The notes beneath the pieces are model-generated. The model was not told the DNA's origin. It worked only from the letters and a program-made list of their open reading frames with translations, and did not search any database. Below are positions 30,677 to 42,640 of a stretch of 56,154 nucleotides of DNA, in pieces; within the stretch, counting starts at the first letter, position 1, and every line of letters begins with the position of its first letter. The stretch spans positions 131,367-187,520 of the forward strand of contig BJOX01000114.1 in assembly GCA_009731375.1 (NCBI GenBank), given 5' to 3'. This stretch comes from Paulinella micropora (taxonomy: Eukaryota > Cercozoa > Imbricatea > Euglyphida). The position numbers and the translations under genes are program-made.

Positions 30677-31931
30677 GAACCATACAGAAAGAAAAAAAAC
30701 ATTATGAACTTGGCGCATGCGTACACTGCAACTCATTCTGTCTGTCGCTTTCTCTCACCCTGTTGTTGTTCGATATTTGCTCATTAAGACAGTGAATCGA
30801 CCGATAGAGCTCATAGAGGCAGTTAGTGCCAAGTTTGGTTCAATCACGGGGGTCCACAAACATATTAAAGCACACTGAGATATTCGAAGACATGTACCCC
30901 AAACCAGGACAATATGTCGATGCATGGTTGAATGACTATATTGCCCTGAAAGGAGAGGTAGAGAGTCATCGAACACATTCCTTTGACGAGGATGACCTCG
31001 TAAGAGGACTCCTTGCAAAGCTCTGAAGACACCCCGCATACGAAGAGAATTTCAAAGCACAACATTTCAACCTACCACCTAACCTAAGACACAAATTCGA
31101 TGACCTAGTAGAGAGTGCGAGAGACACATGGGCACTATGGAGAAAGGACAAGTGGAAGGAGACGAGACGAAGGAGAGACCTGACAAGAACACGAGGCAGA
31201 AGAGAGAGACAAACCTCATGTTGGGTGATCAAGGAGATGAGGGGGATGGGGATAAGGGCAAGCACAGAAAGTTTAAGAAGAAGGAAGAGTGGTGGCTTAA
31301 AGTCACTTGTTTTGAATGTAATGAGAAAGGCCACACAAAGAAGTATTGCCCAGCGAAGAGACCCCGAACGAAAAGTCAAGTGAGCGAAGACAAGAACGAC
31401 AAAAAGAAGAAGAAGGGAAAAACTCAGAACACTAAGAACAAAAAGTCTCACAAAGACGTAAACCTCATCAGAGAGGAAGAACAGGAAGGGGACACAGAAA
31501 CCAACAGCGACGCTTTACTCGTTTTCCTGGGGGGAGATGCCGCAGACGAAACTGGGGAAACCCCTGATGAAGAGAGAGGCAGGGAGAGAGCAAATGTCGA
31601 GTCTGGGGAACCCCAGACTGAGCCGGGTGTTCGTCCCCTGTCATCAAATCAAAGTGACGAAGAGAGTCCCTCCGCCACACCAAAAGGGAGTGAGTTATCA
31701 CCCCCACCCATCTCACGCTCTCGTAGTCAGCTACCAAGAGGCATCTCCACAAACACCCCACAGCGTCACAATTCAGCCCCTAAAACACCTCCAACAACCA
31801 TTGGGAGGTATAGTCGAGACAAACCGAGGTCCCTTAAATGTCACGGGAAAAACAAGAAAAACAGTCCTTGTCAGATATCCCTTGAAAAAGATAAAAAAAG
31901 GGACCTAACGCTGTGCAAGCTTCTCGTCTGA
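30677..31931 (+). pseudogene. Copia-1 gag, remaining part with CCHC knuckle
   Basis: Continues the gag interrupted at 20061. It reads LIEAVSAKFGSITGVHKH, then after a shift FEDMYPKPGQYVDAWLND and, across an in-frame TGA at 31024, HPAYEENFKAQHFNLPPN. This spacing of aromatic and Leu residues is that of copia gag helices. Another shift leads to the frame at 31128, with Lys-rich sequence and a C-x2-C-x4-H-x4-C knuckle (CFECNEKGHTKKYC) at about 31307-31348. After it comes a Ser/Pro/Glu-rich tail. At least two frameshifts and one stop make it non-functional. Confidence 0.7.
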
Positions 31932-32812
31932 CGTATGGCCTATTTTGCGGATATCACGCTAAGAAACAAGATAAAGAATACCCCTTGTTAGACTTGGCTG
32001 TTAGCCCTGACCTCCGCCCTCCTAAATCCCCTTATTATCCTGATGAGAGAGGTTTGAGAGAGGATGCGAAAGCGAGACGGATAGTCATACCACACAACCT
32101 CACCGCCACATTCACTGACCAAACTCCACAGAGGGAGGGAGAGAGCGAGAAGAATAAGGCGAAGGGGGACGTGAGGGGGAGTAGGCGTCAAGGGCCAGCA
32201 CCGCAAAAACCCACCTCCACCACACAGACACCTCACAACACACCATCAGCACACGTCACGCAGACAGACGACACGCCAGTGCAGAAAGAGAGTAGTGATG
32301 AGGAAGAAAACGAAGAAGAGATGGATGAGTATGACGATGACCATGACTCACGATGTTCTGATGAGATAAGGCATGACATGGAAACGGCATCATATCAGGA
32401 TGATGAGGAAATAGACACTGAGTATTTGCAGTATACACGCAAAGGGAATGTAAAGCAATATGCACAGAAGACCAAGCAAGACACTCACGATGTAAGTGGG
32501 AGTCCGGCATCTGCCGGACTGCCCAGTGCTGTTGCAGGGACCGGCGAGGCCAAGAGGAAACGACAGGGAGGCACCGCCGCAACCCCTACACCACAACCAG
32601 ATCCAACACCCCAAGCTCAGCCACACACCAACACACCACCCATCATCACTTTTAGAGACATAGCACAGCTCGCACAACAACTCATTACAACCTGCATTAG
32701 AGAAAGCAGCGGTGAGGTGAGGAGAGTGAGTGAAGGGAAGTTAGTGCTAGATGAGTTCTTGACCGACGTGGTGAGAGCGATAGAGGGAGTGTATGTAGCG
32801 CACAGGGATTAG
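31913..32812 (+). pseudogene. Copia-1 internal frame of unknown function
   Basis: A 299-codon frame after gag: a short LFCGYHAKKQDKEYPLLDL piece, then a long acidic, Thr/Pro/Gln-rich stretch (EEENEEEMDEYDDDHD) and a helical end (LVLDEFLTDVVRAIEG). The GYHAKK piece faintly recalls the copia integrase-to-RT linker, but no catalytic motif is present. Likely a remnant or a lineage-specific spacer. Integrase and reverse transcriptase are missing between gag and RNase H. Confidence 0.35.
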
Positions 32813-33423
32813 CAGTAGGCCATGTCAGACAGGAACTCGGAATTCCGCAAAAAGTTGCAGTTGAAATTTTCGAGGACAATTCGCAAACAATTCTCGCGGG
32901 TGAGAGGGGATTATCCGGCCCCCGCACTAAACATTTGCCTCTCGAATTACACTTCATTCACCACCTACAGAGAGATGGAGAGATTAAGTTTATAAAGGTA
33001 GGAACCAAAAAGCAGATAGGTGATTTACTTACTAAACCGTTACCGCGTGAGCAGTTTTATTATTTGCTCAATAAATTTACGATTGACATTCCGGTACCCC
33101 GGAATGATTACGGGTGTTTCACCGATGTTTTGTGTTTTGTTTCTCCTTGCTGTGCGAGTGATATTTCAATAGGTGTCGAGCTGGAAGCGTTTGGCAATCG
33201 GATTGTTGGATCGCGGCCGTTGATGGCGAGAGACCCTGGAGCCCGTAGACCGGTCGTAGACTTACCAATAATGAGGATAATTCCCGCCAGACGGTCCAAA
33301 CTACGAAGTCAGAAAAGATGTGATATAAAAAATTATACATGCTGTTCGCTCCCCCTTTTTCGTGTAGAAGCCTATCGTTCCCCCATATTGGCAATTGACA
33401 ATTTTATTAATAATAGTATTTAG
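32806..33423 (+). pseudogene. Copia-1 RNase H, C-terminal remnant
   Basis: The frame reads HVRQELGIPQKVAVEIFEDN, then TKHLPLELHFIHHLQRDGEI, then VGTKKQIGDLLTKPLPREQF. The EDN...KH...HHF...DGEI...D-L-L-T-K-P-L-P series is diagnostic of the end of Ty1/copia pol. There is no start codon and no upstream RT, so a deletion joined an internal point to the RNase H end. The last ~100 codons have no family match and run into the LTR-like repeat. Confidence 0.8.
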
Positions 33424-34355
33424 TCATACGGGCCCCGGCACCCCTAGGACAATTACCTATTTTACCTATATCACTCTTGTGAGTTTGTATACAACTCTTC
33501 AAGTAGACAGATACAACGAACTCTTAATAGAACACTATGGCTGCTTTGAGTCCTGACTCTATGTGAGCAGGTGAAATACCAGTAAATAGTAGAGAGGTCA
33601 CTTCGTTTATTTACGTAATTTCGAACTCTTGGCAGGCTTGGATGCAACTTACGATCAAGTGTCGAACGTAGATTGTGAGGTCTCCAATTCTCAAACGGAT
33701 AGTGTCGCGAGTCCTCAAGTTGACAGTCATTAAACGGATAGTGTCGGGTTAATGGACTTGAAAATTCCCAAATCGATTTGGGAAGCGTTTAGGCGAAAAT
33801 GACTGGAAATTGGATAACATTGCGTTCTTCAGTGTATTTCCTTGTTCTAAAATTTACCGTAAAACGTGGTTTCACGGGAAATCAGAAAAAGGTAATATAT
33901 GGAGGGAAAATGCAATAGTCAATTTTTCTGAAAAGATCTTTGACTTTGAAATCATTTCAGAACGGAATCGAAAACTAATTAGTGAAGTCGAAACGTTGTG
34001 CAGAGGAGAATCTAATGAACCGGTCAAAAAGAGTGTCTTATCAACGGTAAAGGTTTTGGCCGGTCGTCAAGGTGTTCAGTCTGAATCTCTATGTGTAACG
34101 GTGAATTGAAAGCCTTGGCGGTTTGGGGTGTGGCACTTAGTGACGTGTCAGCATTATTCAAAATCTCTAATAAAAGTATATAAAATACGAACCCTCTGTC
34201 TAGTGGGCTATGGAGTCTATGGGCCTTGGCAGCGCTTAACTCTGGTGGCACTGCAAGCAAGGAAGGAGACCATCGCCGACTGGGAGGCGACTGTCTACAA
34301 AAGGGGTTGGTGTCATTCCTGTAATTGACACATAAAAAGGGAAGCTTAGGCACCT
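33395..34355 (+). repeat. LTR-like repeat shared by Copia-1 and Copia-2
   Basis: Starts TGACAATTTTATTAATAAT. Homologous in order to 37043-37275, but carries two extra segments, about 33477-34085 and 34203-34325, that the other copy lacks. The frame at 33810-34109 inside the first extra segment has no recognisable content. Best read as the 3' LTR of Copia-1 and 5' LTR of Copia-2, with the right-hand copy internally deleted. Confidence 0.5.
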
Positions 34356-34400
34356 GTGTTTTGAACGCATCGTTTGCTACCTGTCCCCGTTTTTGGTTAG

Positions 34401-36259
34401 GTGAGTCACCGGCGTCAAAGAGGCAAGCAAGAAGCACACAGACACTGTCAACTGGTCTGCTCAAGGAAAAAGGTGACAGACAGTAAGACCTTAATGAGTT
34501 TCAGTACTCTAAGAGGCACGGACAAAAGCAAAGTCAGCATGACTACAAAAGGGCAGTTTGACGGGAGAACCCCGTTTAAAGTATTTCAACGTGAAACAGT
34601 TTTGGCTTTGGGAGCCAAAGTACTCAAAGAGGCACTCAAGACCCCAGAAAAACACCTTAGGTTAGTTAGTCCATGATAGTAATGTAAGTGCTTTGCACAG
34701 CAAGGGGAAAACAGTTCCCAATTACACGTGGAGGTGGAGAGAGAGAGCAGGGAAAAAGCACTCATCAAGAGGGAGAGGAAAAATAGGGTTGAGAGAGGAG
34801 GAAGAGGAAGCTGAGTTAGACTCAGAGTCAGGGACAGACAAAGAAAACCTCACATCGCATTTTACGGAGACAGAAAGGCAGTCTACTTTAGGGGAATATA
34901 GTGGTGAGAGTGAGCAAAAGGAGGAGAAGACCAGGTGGAGGAGAGGGGGAAAGTGAATAGTCAGCCTTCACCTACTTATTCCACACTAGCAACGACAACA
35001 ATCAAGACGAAGAGCAAGGAGCAAGTACAGGAAAAAGTGAAGGAAGATAGAATGATAGTAGCATATGAGGAGAGTTTGGAGCATGAGATGAAAAGGCAGA
35101 GAGAGGAAGCTTTTTCGTTTGTGTTTGATAAGCTAGTAGGTAAAGCCAAGAGGAGTGTGTGGTGAGAGACACACCACCAGACTTTGGTCAGAACTTGCAT
35201 ATTATGTGGGCAAGACTGACCAAAATGTTTGGTAAGTTGAGTGAGGAGGATGTACAAGACATATGTACAAAATAAATGCGATGAATGCATGGACGTTTGA
35301 TGAGGGGTGTGATTATGCTCTGCAGTTTGATGCGTTTGTTGCGTTAGATGAAGAGCTAAAGGCGGTAGGCCATAAAACACCCAAAAGAACAATGGAAACA
35401 ATAATCACCCATGCCTTACAAAACCCTGAGTATGCGTCAGAGGGGGTGAGAAAGGATTGGGGAGGATGGATGAGCACGCTGAAGATGAATTTGAATAAGA
35501 AGCAGCATGCATGGTCTTTTGAGGAATGGTGGGAGGAGTTGGAAGAAAGAGAATTGGAGATAGATACTATTAGGAGCAAGGAGAGAGAGAAGATGAAGAA
35601 AGAAAAAGCACACACAGGAAAAGATACCAACAAAAGAGAGGAAGGGCAGAGAGGCGTTTGTTTTTGGTTTCACAAAGAGAGTGGATGCAAGAGGGGGGAT
35701 GAGTGTCGTTTTGCTCATACAGAGGGGTCAGTCACTATGCGTAGTATGCCTGGGGTGAGCTACATGTTTGAACAGTCAGGCAGCTGTGATAGATCTAACT
35801 GTAGGTTTAAACACACCACCACTAATAAGAAAGGGGGAGGGAAAGGAACAGGAACGAGAAAGAAGACGTTGAAGAAAGGAGACATGAAATGTTTCAGCTG
35901 TAACATGGAGAGGCATGTGTTCTCCGCATGTGAGAAGGAGGTGCAGGATGTGTGGGGGTGAGCACAGACTACACGAATGTGCAGAGATGAAGAAGGCGAG
36001 AGAAGAGCCAGGTGAGAAGGAAGAACCGAGAGAAAAGGAAAAGAAAGAACAAGGGAAACATGGAAAGTTTGGTAGGGGGAGTGAGTCAGACACTTCTAAC
36101 ACAGATAGGGGGAGTGAGTCAGACACTTCTGACACAGATGAGGAAGGTGAGAAGGTGAAAGCATTAAAAAGGATGACGCGATTTTTGACAATGTCATGGC
36201 GAGACAGAGCAGGCATGGTAAAGGAGAAGGCCCACATGGGCAAAGTGAAGGAAGTATAA
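34401..36259 (+). pseudogene. Copia-2 gag with CCCH and CCHC fingers
   Basis: Several frames together make one gag. The N-terminal part includes TPFKVFQRETVLALGAKVLK (34401-34676). An acidic and basic stretch follows (34693-34956), then VFDKLVGKAKRS and LTKMFGKLSEEDVQDI, then (35263-35961) FDAFVALDEELKAVGHKTPK and the zinc region. That region has C-x8-C-x5-C-x3-H (35656-35718), a second finger lacking its first Cys (GSCDRSNCRFKH), a C-x2-C-x4-H-x4-C knuckle (CFSCNMERHVFSAC, about 35890-35931), and one base out of frame a second knuckle-like CRMCGGEHRLHEC. The tail repeats GSESDTSNTDR twice. Stops and shifts make it a pseudogene. The helical core resembles Copia-1 gag. Confidence 0.7.
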
Positions 36260-37042
36260 GAGAGAAGAGTCTATCGTCAATGTGAGGGGCGAGTGTCAGG
36301 TGAGCAGCAATTTTTTGTGTGCACGCATGACACTTTCCGAGAATGTGTTGTTGCGAGAGGCAGCTTATGGTCTGTTGGGTGGGTGATTTTGCGGATTACA
36401 TACAGATCAAGAAAGAGAGAATGAGAAGGAAGCCCCAGTGATAGGGAGCAAAACAAAGTTAGCACACTCAAACCGTTAGTTGAAAAGAACAAGAAAGAGA
36501 ACGAGAAGCGCTCCAAGCGCAAAAGTAAGAAGAAGAAAGGAAAAGAAAGGAACGCAAAGAACAGGGGCAAAGCTACTTTACAACTTGGGCCCAGGATCGG
36601 AGGAGGGTGGGAAAGGCCAACGATTATCAAGTGCGCGGCCGGGGTGCAGACAGCGATCAAGACAGCGACTCGGACCCGGAGCGGCGATTCCAGTTGGTGG
36701 AGAGTGCGGTGCGCAAGTGGTTGCACGACCCGGGCGGCGGACTACAGCGTCGGCAAGATGGTGGATGTGAGCCGGGAAGTTAAGGGACCGGCGGTTTCAA
36801 GGGATCAAGGGAGCGGGGGAGCGCGCGGGGGGGGGCGGCGCAACTTCAACGACTGTGACTTTTCGTTTATTACGTCAACACAAGTTCTAGTAAGCTGGTT
36901 AGAGGGATATAAAGTTAATATTGCGTTAGTGCATATAGTTGCTATGGCGGCTCCGGTTAATTTCTATGTAGGCACGTTACCATATATGCGAGGTTAGTAG
37001 CATAAGGTAGATGGGGCAGTTATTCCTAAATAGGGGGAGCAA
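36260..37042 (+). other. Copia-2 interior without recognisable pol
   Basis: The position where pol should be. A GC-rich island at 36590-36845 carries a frame (36644-36997) with Arg/Gly/Ser-rich sequence ending FYVGTLPYMRG and TAG. No retroviral motif is visible. Confidence 0.4.
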
Positions 37043-37275
37043 TGGACAATTTTTTATTAATAATAGTATTTAGTCATACCGGCCCACCCCTAGGACAATT
37101 ACCTATTTTACCTATATCACTCTATGTGAAACTGTGAATTCAAAGCCTTGGCGGTTTGGGGTGTGGCACTTAGTGACGTGTCAGTCACTTATTATTCAAA
37201 ATCTCTAATCAAAGTATAATACAAACCTTCTTGTCTAGTGATTGGACATAAAAATTAAAGGGAGGTACCGCCCAA
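37043..37275 (+). repeat. Copia-2 right LTR-like repeat, internally deleted
   Basis: Starts TGGACAATTTTTTATTAAT after the polypurine-like tract. The shared segments TTTACCTATATCACTCT and GCCTTGGCGGTTTGGGGTGT are fused here but lie 613 bases apart in the left repeat. A second block of about 120 bases is also missing. Confidence 0.55.
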
Positions 37276-37783
37276 AATTGACCTATGTCACGTAGTAGCG
37301 TACGGATATGGGTAACTTAAGGGTAATTGTGAAAAAATATCGTTGTCCTCTCGCACAGTGCTTTGCGCCTGGCGGAGTGATCGAAGATGACCTACGAGGG
37401 GGGCCTCCAAATATGATATCAGCTTGAGGGTTCCTAGGGGAACTCTGGTTTCCTCTTGACGGTTCGTATTGCCTTGCCTGTGGGGAGTTATAACGCCGAG
37501 TCGGTTTGATGAACTCTCAGTATGGTGTTCTGAGATGGCACGTCTGTCACCATCTCGCAGAGTATGGTCGCGTCGACCACCATCTCGTCCTCTGGGTCCA
37601 AAGACGACAAAAAGAAGGGTGGGTTCAAGTTGGTAGGTATGGTAGAGAGGTATCCATTGTTGGGTACCTGTTTTGAGAGGGAGATAGACTTCATTGGCTA
37701 CTCCTGCTGTCTCTATTCTTGTTCGCATCTGTCATCTTGTCAAGTCTACATCGTGACAAGTCGAGAATGAGTTCCTAAAGGAG
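37276..37783. other. Unassigned segment left of Gypsy-2
   Basis: No recognised gene. Opposing frames (37288-37728 minus; 37564-37770 plus) cover it, and neither has a known motif. It ends in GGAG, the target duplication of Gypsy-2, and its natural continuation is at 43689. Confidence 0.4.
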
Positions 37784-38001
37784 TGTACTATCCCCAACGA
37801 TAGCTCAATGGAAGAGTTAGTCGGTAATATAACCAAACACAGTCCTTAACAAAGAGAATGATGTCTCGTTATATTAGCTCAGTGACGCAAAGACAAAAAG
37901 CCGCCAAAAGACCAGGATCAAATTGGCATTTCAGACGTGTCCGGCCAGACGAAATCTATAAATAAGTTTTTTACCGGATAATTCGGGGGGTGATGTCCAC
38001 A
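37784..38001 (-). repeat. Gypsy-2 3' LTR
   Basis: 218 bp. Shares blocks with the Gypsy-1 LTR (CCAACGATAGCTC, ATGATGTCTCGTT, ATTAGCTCAGTGA, GGGGGGTGATG) but is clearly a distinct subfamily. Confidence 0.92.
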
Positions 38002-38823
38002 GTACCCCCTCCCAGTTTTTTATGGCGGAACTTCGTTTCCGACATAATACGCTTTGAACTGATTTCTTTTCTGACTAAGATTCGTTTAGAGTTATGTATG
38101 AAGATACATCAACCCACGAATTAGCCGTTATAAAACAACAATGATACTTGCCCCGGTACCAATCGTATATATACTCTAGCACATTCAGTATCTATATTAA
38201 AATCTTCCTCTTTCTTCTGTCGATAAGATATTTGTGCAGTATGTCCAAGTATAATGTTTTATGGTTGAGTAATAATGTAATGTCGCCATTTCCATATATA
38301 TGTAATAACCGGTCGTCGGTTTCCATAAATACATTTACTTTTTGTGAAGACATACCCTTGTATAAATCGGTATCATTTAATATAGTGTCAGGTGATCAAG
38401 TCTGACGACTATATCCGAAGTTGGGTTGAGTGCGCCCTAACCTTGCGATATGCCGATACAAGTAGAGATCGATGGAATCCGGTGTAGCAGTTCATGTTAT
38501 TAAAATATATCAGTTCTTGATTAGACTGTAGAGTCTTTAATGAGATCATCATTCTGGTACTAATGCGGGTCGTATCCAGGAAATACCATCGCTCACTCAA
38601 ATAGCGATCCCGTAACGGTGCTGTTTCGTGGCCGTCTCGTCTGTCTCTGCCGAAGCAAGAGAATAGAATGCCTATTTTTTGTCAGCTGTGTCTTGTTAAT
38701 CTCTAGAAGAATGAATGCTGTAGTAGCTTTAATATCTAAGTAAGGTTGTCGGGACGATATTGGATCAATGCTATATTCGCAATCGATCAGGTCCACAATA
38801 CTTCTAGAAAAAAGAAATACTTA
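38002..38823 (-). other. Gypsy-2 polypurine tract and 3' UTR
   Basis: It opens with the same 12-base polypurine tract as Gypsy-1 (38002-38013). It holds the conserved GACATACCCTTGTATAA block and the stem-loop at 38588-38608 (ATCGCT, nine bases, AGCGAT). Confidence 0.65.
38588..38608 (-). other. Conserved stem-loop in Gypsy-2 3' UTR
   Basis: ATCGCT and AGCGAT separated by nine bases; counterpart of 20932-20952 with a different loop sequence. Confidence 0.5.
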
Positions 38824-41800
38824 CTATAGACGCCGTTTACGCGCGCGGACTCCTTTACCTGGTGGAGGACCTCCAACCAAAGTTAAGTCTAAGGTAGACT
38901 GTTTGAGGACGTCCCAAATTTTGTGAGGGATTGCGCCTTGTGCCAAGTCAAAAGGAATGTCCAGCACCCCTCGTGGTAGTGCTTGTATGGTCCACGCGGT
39001 ATGATCTTTATCTGTGGGAGATATGGTATCATCCCATGTCTCAAGTTTCTTGGCGTCTTTATATACTGGAAGGTATTGTCTTACTTTAGGATCTTCCACT
39101 GGATCCAGACTCCTCCAGAAATGTAAGACTGGTTGTATTATTTGTGCCGCAGTCGAAATTCGATTCGATCGCGTATGGCGTTTGTGAGGTACTGCCATGA
39201 CTCTCATGAGATATAAATCTGAGAGCGTGTCATCGGCTACGTGTTGAGCCGCAGGCCTCACCAAGTAAAAAGCGTCTTTGGCCCATGAAATATGTCCAAT
39301 CGCATCTCCTTCTTTCCAACTGGGGTGAACGAGAGTGTCATTGCCCGCGCGAGGGTCTTGATCTCCGTCATCGCTCCCCTCTTGATGGACTCCTTGCGAA
39401 CGTGCCGTCCTTATCGCCTTTCTCGGTCGGTCGTAGATAAGGTCATTTTGCGCTCTCCTTATTTGCGCCTCCGTGAACTTTCCTTCCGGCACGTTGGACC
39501 ACCCTTTTGCGGGTCTGAGTCCCCGCCGCACTTTTGCGGTCGGTGGCCCGCTTGTTCTCCAGCTCAGCCTCCTCCTTCTCCGCAATTGGTGCCCTGTAGG
39601 CATTCCGTTCCGAGATATCCTCCTGACGGATTGGTGGGACCTCTTTAAAGTCAGCCTCCATCCGTTTGAGTGCTTGATCAACGGACTCATCTTCAAGTAG
39701 GAAGGGATCATACTTAATCAGCCTTCGTACATTGACTATTTGAACTTTCCCTCTGCCCCTGATTTTATAATTCAAAGGCCCCATCTGTTCCATGATCTGG
39801 TATGGTCCTTTCCAGTGGATGAACAGCTTCGAGCTGACTCCCTGAGGAACCTGAGGATGATACAGTAGTACAATATCCCCGACCTGAAATCTGACTTGAT
39901 CCAGGTGTGCCTGCCTGACACCTTCAGCATCAGTCTTCCTGCGCTCCGCCTCCCTATGCGCCTGTACTATTTGCTCCGCCTCCATCTTCGCCCGAAGTCT
40001 CACCCCAAACAGCTCATCCTGATCTGCCCATGAATCTTTTGGGTGCAGCAGTGAGGCTGGGATGGCGGGCTCACGCCCATATACCAATTGGTATGGCGAG
40101 ACGGAACCTTTTGAACCACCTAACGCTGTAGAGGGTAGGCAATTCATAGCAAAGGCAAACGAGGATGCTGCCTCCACCCATGCCTTTTGGTTCTTCTTCT
40201 TCATACAATACATCTTCAGCGCGGCCTTGAGGGGTCTATGCTCCCGCTCTATCTTGCCGTTCGCTCTGGGGTTATAGGCGGTAACATATTGCCATTTCAT
40301 GCCGTAATATGCAGATAGCTTGTCGGTGACTTCATTATTAAAGTCAGAGCCTCGATCTGAGCATATTTTTCTCGGCACCCCAATCTGTGAGATGATCCTG
40401 TCAATCAACGCCTTGGCTGTTGTTTCGCCCGTAACGTCTTTGACTGGGACCACCCATACATAGTTGGTGGCTCTGTCTATGGCCGTTAGAAGGTATCTGT
40501 AACCTTCCGTCGTGACCGGGAAAGGTCCTACATGATCAGTGTGTAAGAACTCGAACATTCCTAAGTGTAAAGGAAAAGTCCCGATCAGGCCAAAATTCGC
40601 CTTCAATGGTGTTTTGGATGTCTTGCATGGGATGCATGCATTGACCTGTTCATCAATATTCTCCTTCATCTTCTTCCACCAGAATCGTCTCGAAATGAAC
40701 ATATGCGTTCTTTGTCGGCCCGGGTGCGCCAGTAGTGGGCAGTTATGAGCAGCGACAAAAATGATGTGTCTGAGTTTCTCAGGAACCCAGAGAGTCCATT
40801 TGTCTGGTTGTGATGCATAGCGCCCGTGTTGGCCTTTGTACCACAAGAGACCGTCTCTCCACTCCATCTCCTTCTGTTGCTCCTTAATCTCCTTCGTCAT
40901 TTTCAGCTCGTTCGGGTTCTTGTATAGCTGTAGTAGCTCTTTGAACTCCGGATCGAGAGCCTGTTGCTGTCTCCATGCAGTGGGTGAGGCTATGTGGATA
41001 GTCCCATCCTCTAGCTGCACTCCTATCCTCTCAGGGTTTTCGTCTAACTCCTCCTTGTTCTCCTGCGGGGGTTCCGCATGATCCGGACCTTGCGGGCTAT
41101 GACGTAGACCCGATCGGTTATAACGGACCCCTCTCGCCATCTGCATCGACTCGATATGATGCACTTCGTATGTGCAGTCTGGGGATAGATCCTCCATTTC
41201 TGCTGATGATACGAGAGCTGCCACTTCTGAGTGAAACTCTAGCCTGGAGAGGCTGTCAGCGACAACATTTCGCTTGCCGGGTAGATGGACCATTGTAAAA
41301 TTGAAACATGACAAGAATGCCTGCCATCTCGCTAGACGGCCAGTCTGTTCATGATTCATCAGCCATAGTAAATTCTGGTGATCAGTCCTTACTATAAACT
41401 GAGGTCCACCCCATAAATACTCTCTCAACCGTTTGAGGGCCCAGACCACCGCCAGTGCCTCTCTCTGTCTCGTACAATAGTTTCGCTCCGCCGAGCACAA
41501 CTTTCTACTTATAAACATGATCGGGCGCAACTTTTTCTCCTCATCTTCCTGTTGTAAGACTGCGCCGATCGCGAACTTTGATGCGTCTGTGTCGACTACG
41601 AATTGCTTCGAAAAGTCGGGCATCATCAGCACGAGTCCGCCATCCTTCGGATCTTTGTAGATGAGATCTTTGAGCGTGTTGTACGCTTCTAAGGCTTCAT
41701 CATCCCACTTCTCAAAATCACCGAAGTCGATCATTCTCTCCAACTTAGCCCGAGTTGCACCCCAATTGGGTATGAACTGGCTGTAATATTGCGCCATCGC

Positions 41801-42640
41801 AAGAAATGAGTGCAGCTCTGTGCGATTCTTCGGCCTCTGCCGGCTCATGATCTCCTCCCTCTTCTCTTTGGATATCGAGACTCTATTGTAAGAGATTTCG
41901 TACCCCAAATATGTCACGCTTGTCTTTGCGAGTTGACATTTCTTCAAATTACATTTCAGGCCAAATAGTTTGATACGCCTGAAAATGTCTGTTAGATGGT
42001 CGATGTGCTCTTCCATCGTATTGGAGTACACGATAATGTCATCGATGTAACAAAATGCGTACTCTCCCGCCTTCTGTCCTCTTCTCCTCATGAAACCTCC
42101 CTCTGTCTGGTCATCATATTTGCTACTCAGCATGCTTTGCATCGCTTTCTGAAAGAGTCCCGGGGCCTGTTTGAGTCCCATCGGAAGTACTTTCCACTGA
42201 TATATCTCCATTCCTACTACAAATGCAGTCAGCCATCTGGACTTTTCATCCAGTGGAATTTGCCAGAAGCCATTCTTCAGATCAATGACTGAGTATAGCT
42301 TGGCGTTCCGCAATACTCGCCTTCCTTCTTCAAGAGTAGGTAATGGATTTCGTTCCTCCTCTAAAATTTTATTGACGCGGGCATAGTTAACCGTTAAGCG
42401 CCATTCTCCTCACGGTTTAGGCACCAGTCTCGGTTGGGAAACTATTGGAGATGTCGATCTCTCAATGAAATCCTCATCGAGTAACTGCCGTGCTTGTTCT
42501 TCTGCGATCTTTGCTTCATGTATACTCAGATTTGCCCGTCGTGGCGCCGGGGAAGGCTCAGCACCTGGTATTTTACAAATAACCGCGGTGAAGTCTTCCG
42601 GCTTGACACCTCCCGCTTGAGGGGGGTCAAAAATCATTTT
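38824..42640 (-). pseudogene. Gypsy-2 pol, inactivated
   Basis: Same domain series as Gypsy-1 pol: RT (YIDDIIVYSN), RNase H (VVDTDASKFAIGAVLQQ), integrase (HPGRQRTHMF, CIPCK, HTDHVG, CSDRGSDFNN, NGKIER), GPY/F and the C-terminal extension ending PPPGKGVRARKRR. Damage: an in-frame TGA at 42410-42412 between PKP and GEWRL, where Gypsy-1 has Gly; a net +1 frameshift near 39480-39540 separating the C-terminal 290 residues (38824-39711); and an in-frame loss of about 40 residues in the RNase H-integrase linker. Truncated on its 5' side by the N gap. Confidence 0.9.

Larger units (their letters stand above)
19583..33423 (+). mobile_element. Copia-1: decayed Ty1/copia element split by Gypsy-1
   Basis: The plus-strand coding remnants on either side of Gypsy-1 (gag N-terminus at 19583-20061; rest of gag, CCHC knuckle and RNase H end from 30677 on) belong to one element. 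The four-base target duplication GAAC lies exactly in the gag reading frame. Most of protease, integrase and reverse transcriptase is missing, and gag has stops and frameshifts. It is non-autonomous and older than the gypsy element inside it. The right end abuts the LTR-like repeat at 33395. Confidence 0.7.
33395..37275 (+). mobile_element. Copia-2: pol-less copia-like element
   Basis: LTR-like repeats at both ends enclose a gag-only interior and an A/G-rich tract (AAATAGGGGGAG, 37029-37040) just before the right repeat, as expected for a polypurine tract. No integrase, RT or RNase H was found. Probably non-autonomous or deleted. It shares its left repeat with Copia-1, giving an LTR-body-LTR-body-LTR string typical of recombination between related elements. 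Confidence 0.55.

Noticed and set aside
37288-37770. Opposing frames left of Gypsy-2 as host genes
   Set aside because: Neither strand shows a family motif, and frames on both strands suggest chance openness of GC-richer DNA.
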